NCBI RefSeq assembly: GCF_016545825.1
Contig: NC_052616.1
Location: 55,373,623-55,437,622, forward strand
Origin: Eucalyptus grandis
Lineage: Eukaryota; Streptophyta; Magnoliopsida; Myrtales; Myrtaceae
Length of the DNA: 64,000 bases
Direction: 5' to 3'
Part shown: positions 29,839 to 43,152 of the stretch, one piece after another
How positions within the stretch are numbered: position 1 is the stretch's first letter
Layout: the number at the start of each line of letters is the position of its first letter
Notes under the pieces: model-generated
What the model was told of the DNA's origin: nothing
The model's input: only the letters and a program-made list of their open reading frames with translations
Databases searched by the model: none
Position numbers and translations under genes: made by a program

Positions 29839-32800
29839 TGTCACGCCCCGATCCTCCAAGCGCGTCCCCATCTCTTTGTGGTCGATTAAATAGCGATGTC
29901 CCAAGATGCGTCGCCAACCCATTCAATTTAATACGCATGCGGAAGCGAATAATTAATCCCCAGACAACAACAAGATGGGATAAAACAGTAGGGCACAATT
30001 TTCAAAAACCAACCTACACCTTTATATACATATCAAGCTATGTCATATACAATATTAGCCGACTATACACAAGGTCTGCAAAAGGGGGGGGGGGGTAGAA
30101 GCTACAAATCCTCTAATCAGTCGAGTCTTCAACTGAATACTTTGGGGTCCCTGGATCAAAAAGATCTGGGTCCACCATTGAACCACCAAGAGGATCTGCT
30201 GTGCCTTTTCCAAAAGCAACCTCTAGCACCGACATAAGGACCTCCGACTCCGATATGAGACCCTTATTCTATCCATTCCACTCATGACGATACCATGATC
30301 TGTATTGATGGACTACCTTATGGGGTAGACTCACATCAACCCAGACCACGGATCTCACAAGTTCATAGACCTATCCCCTTGGGTGCCCATGAAGCGGAAT
30401 ATAACACATTTGCTCAGTGATCTTCTTTGGTTGGCCAAAATGCTTGGGAGAAGCTGCCATCTAAGGACTTGAAAGTGTTATCCTACAATGGGGTGAGACG
30501 ATGTCTCAGCAAGTTCACCCACTAAGTCTCGACTAGGAAGAAAATATACTCCAAGGGCTGCCTAAGCACAAGCACAAGTCAGAGCACTTACCTTGGCCTC
30601 CACTCCTTCCTGCAAGTCAGTACAAGTTCACACACAACCAATCAATTCAACCCCCATGATGTTAATCATCAATCCATCCAATCGATACTATCTATCAATT
30701 TAATACTATGTATCCAGTACTGTCAACACCGACTACGCTCACACAAGCTGAAAATGATAAATAGTAGCTCACACAAACTAATAAAGATAGATAGTAGCTC
30801 CCACAAGCTAATATATGGATCGTTGCTCTCACAAGCTTATAGACGATCATTGCTCATACAAGTTGATATAGTATACTGCTCTAATAAACTGACATATCAA
30901 GCACTTATAGGCTAATATAGCATATTGCTCTCGCAAGCTGAAATCCCAATGCTCACACAAGTTGAGCTACAATAAACTCATCCTGGCCAAGAACTTTGTG
31001 CCTTGCACACCAATTCTTCAATTGCATAATGAACATGGCCTAATTTCATCATGTTAAAATATACCCAATGAAAATAATTGTATGTGTGTACACGGTCGGC
31101 CTTAGCCAAAATATAATATCTTTACTTCATAAAATCCAACAAATTATATAGTCGATAAAAACATTCTTGGCGCTATAAACCGACACTCGGTAATTTTCTA
31201 ATTAAATACTGAAATTATTAAATTTTGAGATAAATAACCAAAGTTACAATTCACACTCAAATTGCACAAACCAACACTCAATTAAATAAACTAATCATAA
31301 CACTATGATTAGCTCAAAATTCCGATCACCGGTTATCTAAGTCTAATTTTCGGAAAATAATAATTAATTAAATAATTACCAAATTAATTAATAAATATCA
31401 ATAAATGCAACTTAGGCCCGAAAAACCTAATTAAATACTGAAATAGGCTAAAAAAATTTCCAAACCTATTTAAATAAGGGATAAGTGTTCCGAAGTCCTA
31501 CAACTTATCACGAAAATGCATTTCAGTCCTAAAACATGCAAAAAGTGCATTTAAGTCATAAAACTTGTCAAATTGTTTCAAACGAGTCCTAAAATCGACG
31601 CCGTTAGCTTTTTCCGTTAAAAATGCTGATTGGCATTTTAAATAATTTTTTTATTTTCCAAATGTATTTTTTAATTAATTTTTATCCATTTAAAAAAATA
31701 GATTTAAAAACTAAAAAATTAAATTTATTCTTATCTTATATTCAACAAAAACTAAAAAGAAAAGTTAAAAAATTTATTTTTAAAATTGTTAAAAAAAATT
31801 AGCGCGGCTCCTCTCCCCCGCCGCCGCCACCGCCCGTCGCCGGAGGGGTCGGGCGATGGTCGCAACCCCAGGCGGGGGTGGCCAAGCCTCGCCGGCCCTG
31901 GCAAGGGTCGACGATCGTCGCGCGCCCTAGGCGAGGCCTCATCGGCCCTCGCTCGGGGCTAGTGAGGATCGCCGGATCCGGGCAAGCCTCGCCGCCTCGA
32001 GCGAGGGCCGACGAGGCCTTGCCCAGGTGGCGACGGTCACCGGCTCCCCCGAGAGGGCCGGCGATGACTCGCCCCGGGGGCTTTGGTCGTCGGCCCCCGC
32101 GAGGGCCAACGGGCCCAAATCGGGCACCGTCGCTCAACTCGATGTGAATGCCCAGATCTAGGCTCGTCGGCCCTCGGCGGGGCCACGCCGTCACCCCCCT
32201 GGCAAGTCATAGCCGGGCCTCACGAGGGGCCGGCAACCATTGCCCGCCCGGGCGAGGCCTCGTTAGCCCTCTCCTAGGGCCAACGAGGCCCGGCCACCCA
32301 CGCCTAGGGCCGGCGACCGTCGCCCGGCCCCACCAGCGATGGGCAATGGGGGAGAGGAGCCGTTGTTTTTCTTTTTAAAAATATTTTAATTTTTTTAAAA
32401 AAATTTGGTGAAAATAAGATAAAATGAATAAATTTGATTTTTTTATTTTTTAAATCTAATTTTAAAAAAATAATTTAAAAAATCCACGTGGAAAATAAAA
32501 ATTATTTAAATTGCCACGTCAACATTTTTAACGGAAAAGGTTAACGGCGTTGATTTTAGGACTTGTTTGAAATAATTTGACAAGTTTTAGGACTTAAATG
32601 CACTTTTTGCAAGTTTTAGGATTGAAATGTATTTTCGTGACAAGTTGTAGGACTTTTGGAACACTTATCACTTTAAATAAATACTACGACTTATCTACTT
32701 ACTAAATGCACTACTTTAACCACCTAACATGCAATATCGAACAATTAAATTGCTAATCCGTTCTAACTAATCATATAAACCATACTTAACCTAAACTAAT

Positions 32801-34271
32801 TAACCCCTAAGTATAATTAACTCCTTAAGCAGAAATTAGTGAGTAAACTCACTAGATTTGCGAGCCAGTGAGTTCACTTCGACGGGGATGCGGAGACAAT
32901 CCACAAACTCCAAAACTGGGGGACCTTTCGAGGTTCTGAAGGGCTCGGAAATGGGCCAAACAATGCTCAGAAAACCCAGGGCTTCTTGATTCTGTGGTTA
33001 AGCCATAGAGGAGGCTAAGCGGCTAGTTGGGCTAGAAATGGCCAAGGAGGAGGCGAACAGGCTATGGCGGGGCTTGGCGAAGCTTCATGGCGGCAGGATG
33101 GGCAGCCAGGAGCTTCGACTGGCTGGATGACGACCTGAGGTAGTCTGGGCATGGCGAGACCAAGGCGAACAATGCACGGAATGTGTGACAGGCTCGCAAT
33201 TGGCGTGCGGCACGCGACGGCAAATCGTGGCAACGCGGGTGGCTCGAACGGGGTTGGCGACGGGCAGGGGCTATTCTGCTCAATTTTCTAGGTTTTGTAA
33301 ACTTCAAGTTGGCTGGAAATAGAGGGGGGTCAACTAGATGGGGAAGAAGGGGAGACAACAAGCTCGGAGGGAGCCACTTAGTCTCTCTCTCTCTCTATCC
33401 TCTTGTCCCCTTGATTTGGCCCCACCATGGCTACTAGTTTCCTCAGCAATTCCAGTTGCCAAAGTTTCCTTAGGAAGCCATTGAGATGGTCCAAAGGTGT
33501 GGAGCAAAGGGGGCTACGAATTTTGAAGATCTATCCCCCAAATTAGATTAGTCCTCTTCCAATTGAAGTCAATTTCGGCCCTATAAAATCCACCGACATG
33601 TCCTCGATCAAATTAACAATTTTCTACGCCAATAGAATCAACTTACATCCCAAAAACATGATAAAAAAGGTCCCCTAAATTTTCCGAACAAAACGGCCTT
33701 AGTTTGACTTTTCACCAAAAATCTCGGTTGCAAAAAAATCTTCGGAGGATGAGTCGACATTCCTAAAATGACTCATGACATGACAAAACTTTCAATTTCT
33801 AAAATTGGATTAAAATTCGCGGTTAATTTCAATCTGGTGCGATTTTAGCGTAACCTAGCCTATCATGTATGTTTTAGAAATTTTTGGTACAAATGACCCA
33901 TGGTCAATTTTTTTTTCGAGCCACAATGAAGCTCTTCAACACATTGGTAACTCTCGATGGTCGTGAAAATCTCAAGATTTCAAATACGGACACAGAGTAC
34001 CAAAACGACAAAAACATCAGTCTAATAGCGGTCGACGAGAATTTTGTAATTTGGTGGAATCACCTACGTTCAGCCACATATCTTTGTTGAACCGACCTAT
34101 CTCTGATCTCCAATTGACTTTTAATTGTGCCGTAATGATCACTACAGATAAGCACGGTCAAGTAGTCGATTCCTAGTCGAATTTCCAAGTCTATTACAAT
34201 TAAAATCCCTTAATAAGTTCCCTAGATAGTCTAGTTATCTCGGGAGTGATCAGCTTAGAGAATAGCACTAT
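29839..34271 (-). repeat. Left arm: Y LTR reversed, with nested insertion
   Basis: On - it runs from the truncated 5' side at 34271 to GGGGCGTGACA at 29839. It is interrupted by the 1.2-kb element at 31478-32671. The small regular units at 30725-30970 (CTCACACAAGCTGA/ACTAATA-like, about 10 degenerate copies) are a local tandem repeat within the arm. Confidence 0.7.
31478..32671. mobile_element. Nested MULE-type TIR element with GC-rich core and 9-bp target duplication
   Basis: A perfect TTTAAATAA lies on both sides (31469-31477 and 32672-32680). Ends are GGGATAAGTGTTCC and its inverted partner GGAACACTTATCAC. Terminal inverted repeats reach about 170 bp; for example 31484-31640 mirrors 32508-32665, with shared phrases CCTACAACTT, GTGCATTTAAGT and GTTAACGGCG/CGCCGTTAGC. 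A 9-bp duplication is characteristic of Mutator-like elements. The core (31800-32360) is very GC-rich with short GGCGAGGC/GCCGGCCC-type repeats and has no transposase, so the element is non-autonomous. ORFs on both strands in the core are composition artefacts. Confidence 0.85.
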
Positions 34272-37220
34272 AGGCGCACTTATAGTTCTTTTCCCTAAGT
34301 TGGCCACTCATGGGATAACTAGTCTATTAGTCTAAATGCAATAAACTCGAGAATTTGATTAGGAATCGACTACTCAATCGTGCTAATCTGCAAGGGTCAT
34401 TGCGGCATCGTCAAAATCAATAATAGACTAGAGATAGGTTGATTCGATAGAGGTATGTGGGTAATTCCACCTAATTGCAAAATTTCTATTGAATAGTACT
34501 AAACCGATTTTTCTGTCATATATGTATCTCGTGTATGTATTTAAAACCTCGAGATTTTCACGACAAGCGAGAGTTGCCAATGTATCGAAAATGTACAATT
34601 TGGCTAAAAAATAATCGGCCACGGGTCAATTGCACCAAAAATTCCTAAAAGCTACTCGGTAGGTTAGGTCATGTTAAAATTGCATCAGATTGAAATTAAC
34701 CGCGAATTTGAACCCAATTTTAGAAATTGAAAGCTTGTCATGTCACGATTCATTTTAGGAGTGTCGACTCACCTTCCAAAAAAATTTCGGCAAACTGAGT
34801 CTTTTTGTGAAAATTCAAAGTAGGGCCATTTTTTATCCGGAAAATCATAAGACCATTTTTTGTGGCATTTTTTGGACCTATTGGGGAAGCTTGTTTGGGA
34901 AGCTTGAAGGTTGCAAATGGCTGAAAATGACAACCAAAGGGTGGTAAGGCCAAAACTCAACTGTTTTTGACATTTTGTGGCCGCCCTCCATTTCCAACAA
35001 CTTCTTCTTCTCCCTTGCTCTACCTTTCCCCATTAGAGAGTGTTCCGCGAGCCCAGCTCGTTGTTCGAGCCTTTTCCGCTATCGTCCAACCGTCGTACGT
35101 CGTTGTCCAACTGCCCAAAGCTCCGCCGTCAATTGCCACTCTAGCCCCCCGCCTGCCTTGGCCATTCCAGCGCGGAGCAGCCCCTTCGACCGATCCCTAC
35201 AGCCAAGAATAGAAGTTGAAGTTCCAGCAAGAGCTGAGACTTCTAGGCCTGTTTTAGGTCCCTTTCGGGCGTTGATTGCTGTCGCCATAGAGTTGTTTAT
35301 TGCCCACCTTTGTGTCGCCATTGCCGTGAACTCATCGAAATACTAAACTAGTGAATTTACTTGCTAAAATATACTTAGGGAATTAATGATGCTTAAGGGA
35401 TGATTAGTTTAGGTTAATTAAGCTTTAGGTGATTAGTTAGTTAGATTAGTGATTTAATTATTCAATTGTGCATGTTAGTTGGTTAGATTAGATCAATTAA
35501 GGGCTGATAAGTTGTACTATTTATCTAGTTAGGTTTGGAAATTTTCTAGGCCCGTTTAAGTGGTTAGATTAGCATTTCCGCCTAAGTTGGTACTTATTCT
35601 ATTTAATTTGAATTATTTAGTTAATTTTGGAATTTATTTAATTATTAAATATTTTTGGAAATTAGACCGGGATAGCTGGTGACGGGAATTCCATGCTGAT
35701 TGCAATTGTGTGGTTAATTTTCTCAATTGAGTCTTAAATTGTGCAAATTAAGTGGTGATTGAAATTTTTGGTATTTAATTAAAAATTTGGAAATTTTGGT
35801 AATTATTTAGATACTGGGTGTCAGATTTTGACACTAAAACTGATTTTAAATACTATATCAAATAGTGGGATTTGAAAAGAAAGCATATCAGTTTTTCTAG
35901 TTCAAATTGACCATGTACCCACACACAATTATGTTACCGTGCATTTTTAATACGAAGAAAATAGGCCAGGATCACTATTTTAATTGAGTCATTTGAGTGC
36001 AATGCATTGTGTCTTGGATCGAGATTGAATGGTCATGTAGTGGTTAAGAGAACTCGTCCAGAGCTGTTGAGTTGGACGTAACCCTATATGAGATGCCCTA
36101 CCAATGGATGTCGGTCGCAGTAAAGGCTGGACCAATGCTCCTTTATGGAATGCCGTCGACATAGTGACGTTGTCGTGCTCAGTGGAGTGAGACAATGCCT
36201 AGCTACGTCAGAAAACCACCAAACTTCGAATAGGTTGTGCCCATGTGTGGCCGTGATTAGCAATTGGAACGCATGCTGAGTGAAATTGACGCGCCTGCTT
36301 ATGGGACAAAATTGTGTTGCAAGGAATGGGACGTGTCATGACGATTTGACCCTATAATCGAGGCCCCTTGTGTTTGTGAATATGAAAGTATTGGCGTTCC
36401 AATTGTTTGAGCACGAATACTATTTATGTTTGTGATATGAGCTATACTGACATGCTGGAAATATCTTAGACGAGGTAAGTTTTTATGATTGTATGGTTGT
36501 GTAGTTAGGACGCCCTAAGTATATTTCATTCCTAATAAGAGTTTAGGGGGTAAACTTGTTGAGATATTGTCTCACCCTGTCGCGGGCTCAATATTTTTAG
36601 GTCCTTAGATGGCAGTTCCTCCAAAACATTTTGGACAGCCAGGGGCTATCACTGAGCAGGGAATAGATGTTCGGATCCTTGGTAGTCATTGGGTTTATGA
36701 GTTGATCGTGACCACCATCTGAGTTGATGAGAACCTACCTGAGAGGGTACCTCATCAATTCAAGGTGTGATTCCGCCATGGACTCAATGGATACCAGGTG
36801 GGCCCCCTCTAGAGTTTTGAGATCCCTGCGGTGGTTGTCGATGCTGCTTTTGGTGAGGGTGCAACTGACCCTCCTGACGGAGCTGTAGAGGACCCGATGC
36901 CCCCGGAGCCGATGGAGTTTGAAGGATCGGTGAACGTGTCCGACTAGTAGGTCGTGGGACAGTTCCTTTTTGAAACCCGACCTTTTTGTAGACCTTTATA
37001 TATAAACTCAATCTGTTTATAAAGGTGTTTGGTTTGATGTGATTGTCATGCTTTCCTATCCCATGTTGTTTGTTGTTATGAGTTGTTTTTTCGCTTCTGT
37101 ATGTGAAATAAAATGAATGGGTTGGTGATGCATCTTAGGACGTTGCAAATTTTATCGACCACCAAGGGATGGACACGCGCTCATGGATCGGGACACGCGC
37201 TCATGGATCGGGGCGTGACA
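34272..37220 (+). repeat. Right arm: Y LTR forward
   Basis: Forward Y LTR lacking its first bases and ending GGATCGGGGCGTGACA. A 22-bp unit (GGACACGCGCTCATGGATCG-like) is tandemly duplicated at 37171-37212, close to the end. A GC-richer Ser/Pro-coding stretch at 34970-35340 corresponds to the GC-rich part of the left arm (33000-33400). No gene is supported. Confidence 0.7.
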
Positions 37221-38138
37221 GTTGCTCATCCCATTCCTTCACAATCTTTTTAGGTTCCTTAGTTAGTGGCAAATAAAGTGAGTATTATTGACAAGGACTT
37301 TTGAGATCTCGACTTTTTGGGCATGCATTGAGGCTTCATCCTTTGAGTAGAAGGACAGCTGAATCATTACCCCTACAATTATAGAATTTGGGCTGTGACA
37401 ATGTGACTCAAGAGGACTTAAAATTCAAAGACTTAGTTCTAATAAATCGAGACCGCGACCCTCACCTCAAGTTTAAATGAGCTATCGATTAAGACCTTTT
37501 ACTTGATGAAATGTTTTAGAAGCCAAAACTTCACTTTCCTAAGGTTGATTGCCAATATTAAATCTCACTGCATAGCTTGAGTTTAACACAAACTGGAGCT
37601 AAAAGCTTGACCTTGAGCTTAAACTTGAATTTTGAGCGATGAAAAATAATAAAATTATGCTACTTCCACTCAAAATATCCTATACTTATTTTGGTTTAAA
37701 TAATTGTTATGGATGTATGGAGGAGCGTTTTCTTTCTTGCTTGGTATTAGGAATATAAACTTTGAGATTATATAGATATTAAACTTTTTGCATAATTGTT
37801 GGGAAATATTAAAGGTAATATTTATTCAATCAAACCCATAACAAAACAAATTGATGGTATATTACATTTTTCCAATCGAAAATCCAAACTATTAGAGTTT
37901 GGATTTAAAATAGTTGATAAATTAGTTCAAATCATACTATATATACTCCTAGTGATTACTATCTTTGTGTACTGCTCATCTGATATATTCAGCCAGTTTT
38001 TCATGCATCAAGCTAAGACCATTTCCGATTTATTCAGAGGCATGCTATCACATACATATATGATCTACGCTAGGAGATTTGTTACAAATTAATTTTTTGA
38101 AACATAGCTAAAAGCAGTTCAAATCATACTATATATAT
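37221..38138 (+). other. Remainder of LTR X and duplicated 3' flank of CRK2
   Basis: 37221-37400 completes LTR X. 37401-38138 is co-linear with 62373-63115 downstream of CRK3, ending in the second unit of a 190-bp tandem repeat at ...CATACTATATATAT, where the gypsy LTR begins. Confidence 0.6.
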
Positions 38139-40945
38139 TGTTGACACCTAAATTTTGGCGACTCTAAAGAAATAAAATAAAAATTGCATAGCATATAATT
38201 TTTGGTCACCAGAGCAAATAAAAGAAAAATAAGGAGGATTAATTTGATTAATTATGCATGGAAGGTGGGAATTCTGACTAGCTATTTTTGCTGTGACAAA
38301 TATTCAATCTTGGTAAATGTGGAGCCGAATTACCAGCCAAGGATAAAGAAATCAAGTGAATAGAAAGTCAAAAAGGAAATCAGACCCAAAATCTGTGAGA
38401 ATAATGGCTATATTGATAACACGAAGAGAAAGAATCGAGGAGTTATACTCATCAGGTGAGTTGTTCACAAAAATCAAGAATGAACTTGGATGCATTTCTT
38501 GTAATATGAGTGAGAAGAGTCAAAGTGCTAATTCGTGATGGCAAATCGGGGCTGAAATTCAACAATCCCCACAATCAAGGAAGCATAGGTTTGAACTTTC
38601 TAAAGGTAAGTGGAGGTTTTCGCTATAAAGAGAGTGGCAATTAAAAAAAGAGGGTGAGAGAAAGTGCAAAAAGAACCGCGTGAGAGAAAGTGCAGAGGAG
38701 AGAAAAAATGAGACAAGCCTCCATCCATCTTCAGTCAACAAAAAGAGTCATTTCTCTTTTTTCCCTGACAAGCTGCAAAGAAAAGAAAGAATTCAGCGAG
38801 AAAAGTATAGAACAAAGAGAGAGAGAGAGAGGGAAAAGACGCGAGACACAAACAAATTGAAAAAAAAAAAAAAAGTGTCTTCTTCCTTGGCTTCTCAGCG
38901 ACACCTACAGACTTCTGTAGCTTCTCGTTGCTGCCATAGTTCCAACACTTGCGCCTCCTCTCGACGCCGTGAGCACCCGCCACCACACCCTTGATTGCCG
39001 CATTGCTGCTGTCGCTGCACCACCGTAGCATCTCCATCTAGCAAGCTCTGAGCACGCCACCATCTCTGCCCGCCACCGCTATTTCTACAGGCAACACCTC
39101 CACGGTCGCAAGCACCAGCAGTGACTTGCAACTCTACCCATCGCCAAGCACCGCTCGCCTTCCCTGCTACCCCACGCCCGCACCTCACTTGCTGCTGCAC
39201 CTCTACCTCGCTTCCGCCTGCACATTCGGCCGCAGCAACTCGCCACTACGCCAGCAGCTAGCAACCTTCCCGAGTGCGTTGCCACTGCTACTCACCACAC
39301 TAGCAACACCTTCGAGCCAACACCACCGCGTTCTTCTTGTCACCGACCCCTACCACCGCACCTCACCCACTACAACGCCACCTCTACTTGTCGCCACCGC
39401 CGCAACAATCGCCGCAGCAACCCACCTAAGCATTGTCGCTGCTACTGCCTGCACCACTGCTTCTCCGTCCGCCAAGCACCACCAGTCATGACGCCCCCTT
39501 CATCTTGAGCTCATTGACTCGACACCGGCCCACTACTGGTCCGCTCGCCATAGCCGGACCCCAGTGCAAATCGTCAGTCGCAAATCCCACACGTTGGTCC
39601 CGTTTAAAGAATAAAAAAGCCTAGTCAAGGTAGTTCTTTTGTTTTCTTTTAAATCAAGTTTCGTTATTATTGCTTAAATTAGAACATTGGGCGTCCACCT
39701 TTACCAAAAAAAAAAAAAAAAAAAAACATTGGGCGTCGATGTTGATTTTATAAATATTTTAGCAATGATCTGTAGAGTATTGTTGCCCAAAAATCACTAT
39801 AATTATTAATTTGATTCGTAAGACTTCGGATCAAAATTTTAATTATTTTGAGCTTTCTTATATGTTGTGATGTTTAGGGTTAAAATAATCATTAATTTAA
39901 TCCGCGAGACAACGAACTATTTTTTCAATTATTTTAATTATTCATTTAATGAATATCCCGAGTAGCTTAAATATAATGCCTATCTGATAATTACTTGTTT
40001 TGGAAAACACTAAAAAATAAAATCGTGCATCAGGATATGATGGCTTCATAAATTAGGATTAGGATTGCATTTTTTAGGTTGCACATCAAGATATAGGATT
40101 TCACCATATTATTATCTAGTTTGAATAGGATTGCACGTTTAGATAATTTTGGAATAAATCAAGATAGGATCTAATTAATTTTTTTTTTTATAGATAGGGT
40201 CGTAGATAGTGTTTGCACATTTTGATAATCCCATTTGAAAAAAAAAAAATATATAGTTTTCTAAGATAGGATAAAGCTTAAGTCAAATTAACCCGTAAAC
40301 GTTTTAGAAAATTATTCATTTTAGATCATTCAATTAGTTTTTTTTTTTACTAATTTTAGTAAAAAAAATACAAAAATATTAGGTGCATGTCAAATAGTTT
40401 GCATGTTAGGTTCATTTAATTAGAAATTGCTTGTCAATAGAGTTAGGTCATAAAGTTAAAGTACATGTTATATAGTAACGTTCTAATTTCAAGATTAGAG
40501 AAAACTAAAAATAATTGCTTGCTTTGTGTGTTTAATTCCTTTAGTGCAATTTATTTGATTGTTTAATAATAGTTGAACATTCGTGTGATCACCCCATTGC
40601 ATGATAATGATTTAGGCTAAAACCAATTCAGATGCTTACACAAATGTTTTTGAAATAAAAAGAATGGTACCAAAAAGGCATTAAAAAAATCTAGTGTAAT
40701 GAAGTCTCCATACCTAAAGTCTCTAGTTCATAGGAGTAAAATAATTATCTCATTATTTTACTTAGGTGTCTAATCGATCTACCATAAACTGATTAGTGGT
40801 GACTCCTAGCTAATAATCTTCATATGCTAAAAAACTTGAACTTAAGTCGTGAATTGATATGGGTTTGGGAGAACCCAAGCTAAGTTTAGGCTTAGTAATC
40901 CGTTAGTCAAACCCTAGATGGTTCACCCAAGGTTAGGTTGCGACA
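38139..40945 (+). repeat. Gypsy 5' LTR (2.8 kb)
   Basis: It begins TGTTGACACCTAAATTTTGG and ends GGTTGCGACA, directly followed by GCTTGGTGACTCCACTGGG, a plausible primer-binding site (40946-40965). A TATAAAG box at 38624 sits before a purine-rich then GC-rich leader. The Ser/Thr/Ala-rich ORFs at 38680-39624, on both strands, lie in this leader and are not supported as genes. Confidence 0.65.
39683..39737. mobile_element. Minute poly(A) insertion with target duplication
   Basis: AACATTGGGCGTC occurs at 39683-39695 and again at 39725-39737. Between them are ten bases (CACCTTTACC) and a run of about 21 A. This looks like an extremely 5'-truncated LINE-type or processed-transcript insertion into the LTR. 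Confidence 0.55.
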
Positions 40946-41649
40946 GCTTGGTGACTCCACTGGGAATTTGAGTTAAAACTCTTAGTGGACTTAGGCCAAT
41001 TTTTCTCTTCTTCTTAAAAATGTTTTTGTTTAGCAATAAGGATTCCAGGTATGTCCATAACATTTAAGGTGTTAAATGTTTTTGTAGATGGGGAGGTATA
41101 AGGACAGTAGTGATTACTAACCCTTGTCTTGCAAGTTGGAGTTAAGGATGAATATTTTGAATTCAAACTATTGAAGTTTTATTTGATATAAATTGTTGTG
41201 CATGCCTTACATTTAAACTATACTCTTGCACATACAACATGCTGTCAGACCTAGGCTGCGATAGGATTTTTAGGATGATGTTGAGAATGACACCACCTCA
41301 AAAGAGAGATTGTTATGTAGAGGTTGACCTTCTCTTCCCCGAAAGTTTTTCATAGTGTCGATTGTGTTTGTCCATATCCGTGAGACTGCATGACTATAGG
41401 GCATTCCATTCGATTGAGCCGGAGTTAAGAGGACTTGACAAGTTGAACACAAGACTGCGATAGTCAGATCATCCTCTTAGCTCCACTTAGTCGAGCCTTA
41501 CACTTCATGCGTGTGTTTATGTGATTGTCATCCCTTCCCGGTGAAAGTAAGTTGTCTGGACTCTCACTTTGCAATTTACTTACTTCATTGCAATTTTGTC
41601 ACTCCATGACAATAAGTTTCGTCATCAATCTCGTTTTATATGTAATGGG

Positions 41650-42700
41650 GAAAACCGACGTACAGTTTATTTCCATTCCCAAAAAAGAGCTCAAAATGTG
41701 GTTGGACCTATTAGATCAAGATGGCCAAAGATATGTGAAAGCTAGGATCGCCTGACTTCTCTCATTGTTAGAGATCAACATCCACTCTGGAGTTATACAG
41801 GCGCTGCCCTACTTTTGGTGTCCGCGAACTTCCACCTTCATATTTGGTGAGTACGAGCTAACCCTAACACTAGAGGAATATAGTGTTGTCATTGGAATGC
41901 CTCTTGAAAAGGAAGTTGTTAGGCCGCCTATCAGCATAGATTTTAATTTTGAATTATCATAGTTTTTAAAAATCAAAGCTGAAATGGTAAGGAATGTTGT
42001 CAAAGCAAATTGTTATGCATGCCCATTTTCATTTTTGGCAAAGTGTTTTGCAAATCAATCAATGATTTCAAAGGTTAGGATTTTTATTTTAGCATTTTTT
42101 GGACTAATTATTTTTCTTTATCGAAAAAATGCCATTAATCCTTCAATTTCATGGGTGGTTAGCTATGTTTGTGACGAGTTAAATTATGTCAATATGATTC
42201 TAGCTAAAACATTTTTGTCATTAAACCATTTCAAACAAAACGAAGAAAGGACCATGCGCGCCCTTCGTAAACTTTTGCAAATATGATTTTTCTCCCACAT
42301 AAAAGGGTTTGGGCACCTTATGAAACAATTTAAGATTGATGATTTTAGGCATCCCATACAAAAATTTGAGGTCCTTGAACATTTTTCCCCAAATAAATAA
42401 TATTCACATTGGATTAATTTTTTAAAAGATCATAATCCTAAGGCATTTCTATTGCATACTAAATGGTTCCATGTTGAGGAGGCTCCTTTTTCTCATAAGT
42501 ATGATGAACCAATCCCATTGTTGCGCCTTTCTGGGCAACTTCTTATTACCCATATAGGGTGGCCCGTCAGTACAGAGCTCTTCAAGAAGTTCCTTCATCT
42601 CTTAAAAAGAAATTGTTCCAAGTTCGTTTTATTCGTACTGACTATGACTACTTCGATGAGATCCAGATGATCATTGCCACATGGAATGAATGCCATCCAG
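41650..42700 (+). pseudogene. Extra ORF1 of the Tat gypsy element (DUF7745-like), broken
   Basis: Consecutive broken frames between the LTR and gag read MGKTDVQFISIPKKELKMW, then FGEYELTLTLEEYSVVIGMP, then a middle part (VSYVCDELNYVNMILAKTFL) and the end LLHTKWFHVEEAPFSH. The EYELTLTLEEYSVVIGMP phrase resembles the domain often annotated as DUF7745 in plant retroelements; this is recalled from family knowledge and not checked. At least four stops interrupt it. Confidence 0.5.
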
Positions 42701-43152
42701 AGAAGATTTCGATGCCCAAGAGACTGAAAGGCGAGGAGGAGATTCACCCCACGTCGGCATTCTACATCCAACAATACCGGATTCCTACCGCCTTGCGTCC
42801 AGTGGTCCCTAATGTGACTGAGAAGCCCATTCAGCAAGTGCAAATTGAGCATCTTACGCAGAAAGTGGAAATGACTTAAGCTAAGAATAAGAAACTTCGC
42901 AAGACGTTGGGTTCCCGAAAGCATATAAAATGAGATGTTTGAGATTTTGATTCTTAGTTCAATGCTTAGGGACCATGATTTCAATTTTTAGTTCAATGTT
43001 TAGGGACTTGGATTTCAATTCTTAGTTCATTGTTACGAATTTGGTTCAACATTTCAAATGAATTTTGAATAAAATGAGGCAGTTAGACCATTGTCATGGG
43101 CCATTTTCCTATCTTGCCATTGGCTCTTACATTACCTCTTTTATTATTTTAG

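Larger units (their letters stand above)
29839..37220. mobile_element. Head-to-head inverted pair of Y-family LTRs (7.4-kb fold-back structure)
   Basis: The left end TGTCACGCCCCGATCC is mirrored by the right end GGATCGGGGCGTGACA. The two halves are inverted matches throughout. Examples: 30420-30480 (CTCAGTGATC, GCCATCTAAGGACTTG) against 36595-36660; 32690-32860 against 35340-35540; 33770-34270 against 34275-34760. The arms meet near 34272 at GGCGC with essentially no loop. Without the nested insert each arm is about 3 kb. Comparison with the fragment at 10183 suggests each arm is an LTR lacking its first 60 or so bases. There is no matching target duplication, and about 12 bp of the empty site (compare 62178-62192) is missing. 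ORFs in it are scattered and not gene-like. Confidence 0.75.

Noticed and set aside
30725..30970. CRISPR-like short regular repeats
   Set aside because: Units are degenerate, unequally spaced and within an LTR of a plant genome; there are no conserved repeats or unique spacers.
31799..32378. Several overlapping Arg/Pro/Ala-rich ORFs on both strands
   Set aside because: They lie in the GC-rich repeat core of the MULE-type element; open frames arise from base composition on both strands.
38680..39624. Ser/Thr/Ala-rich ORFs of 60-121 codons
   Set aside because: Located in the gypsy LTR and leader, overlapping on both strands, with no domain motifs.
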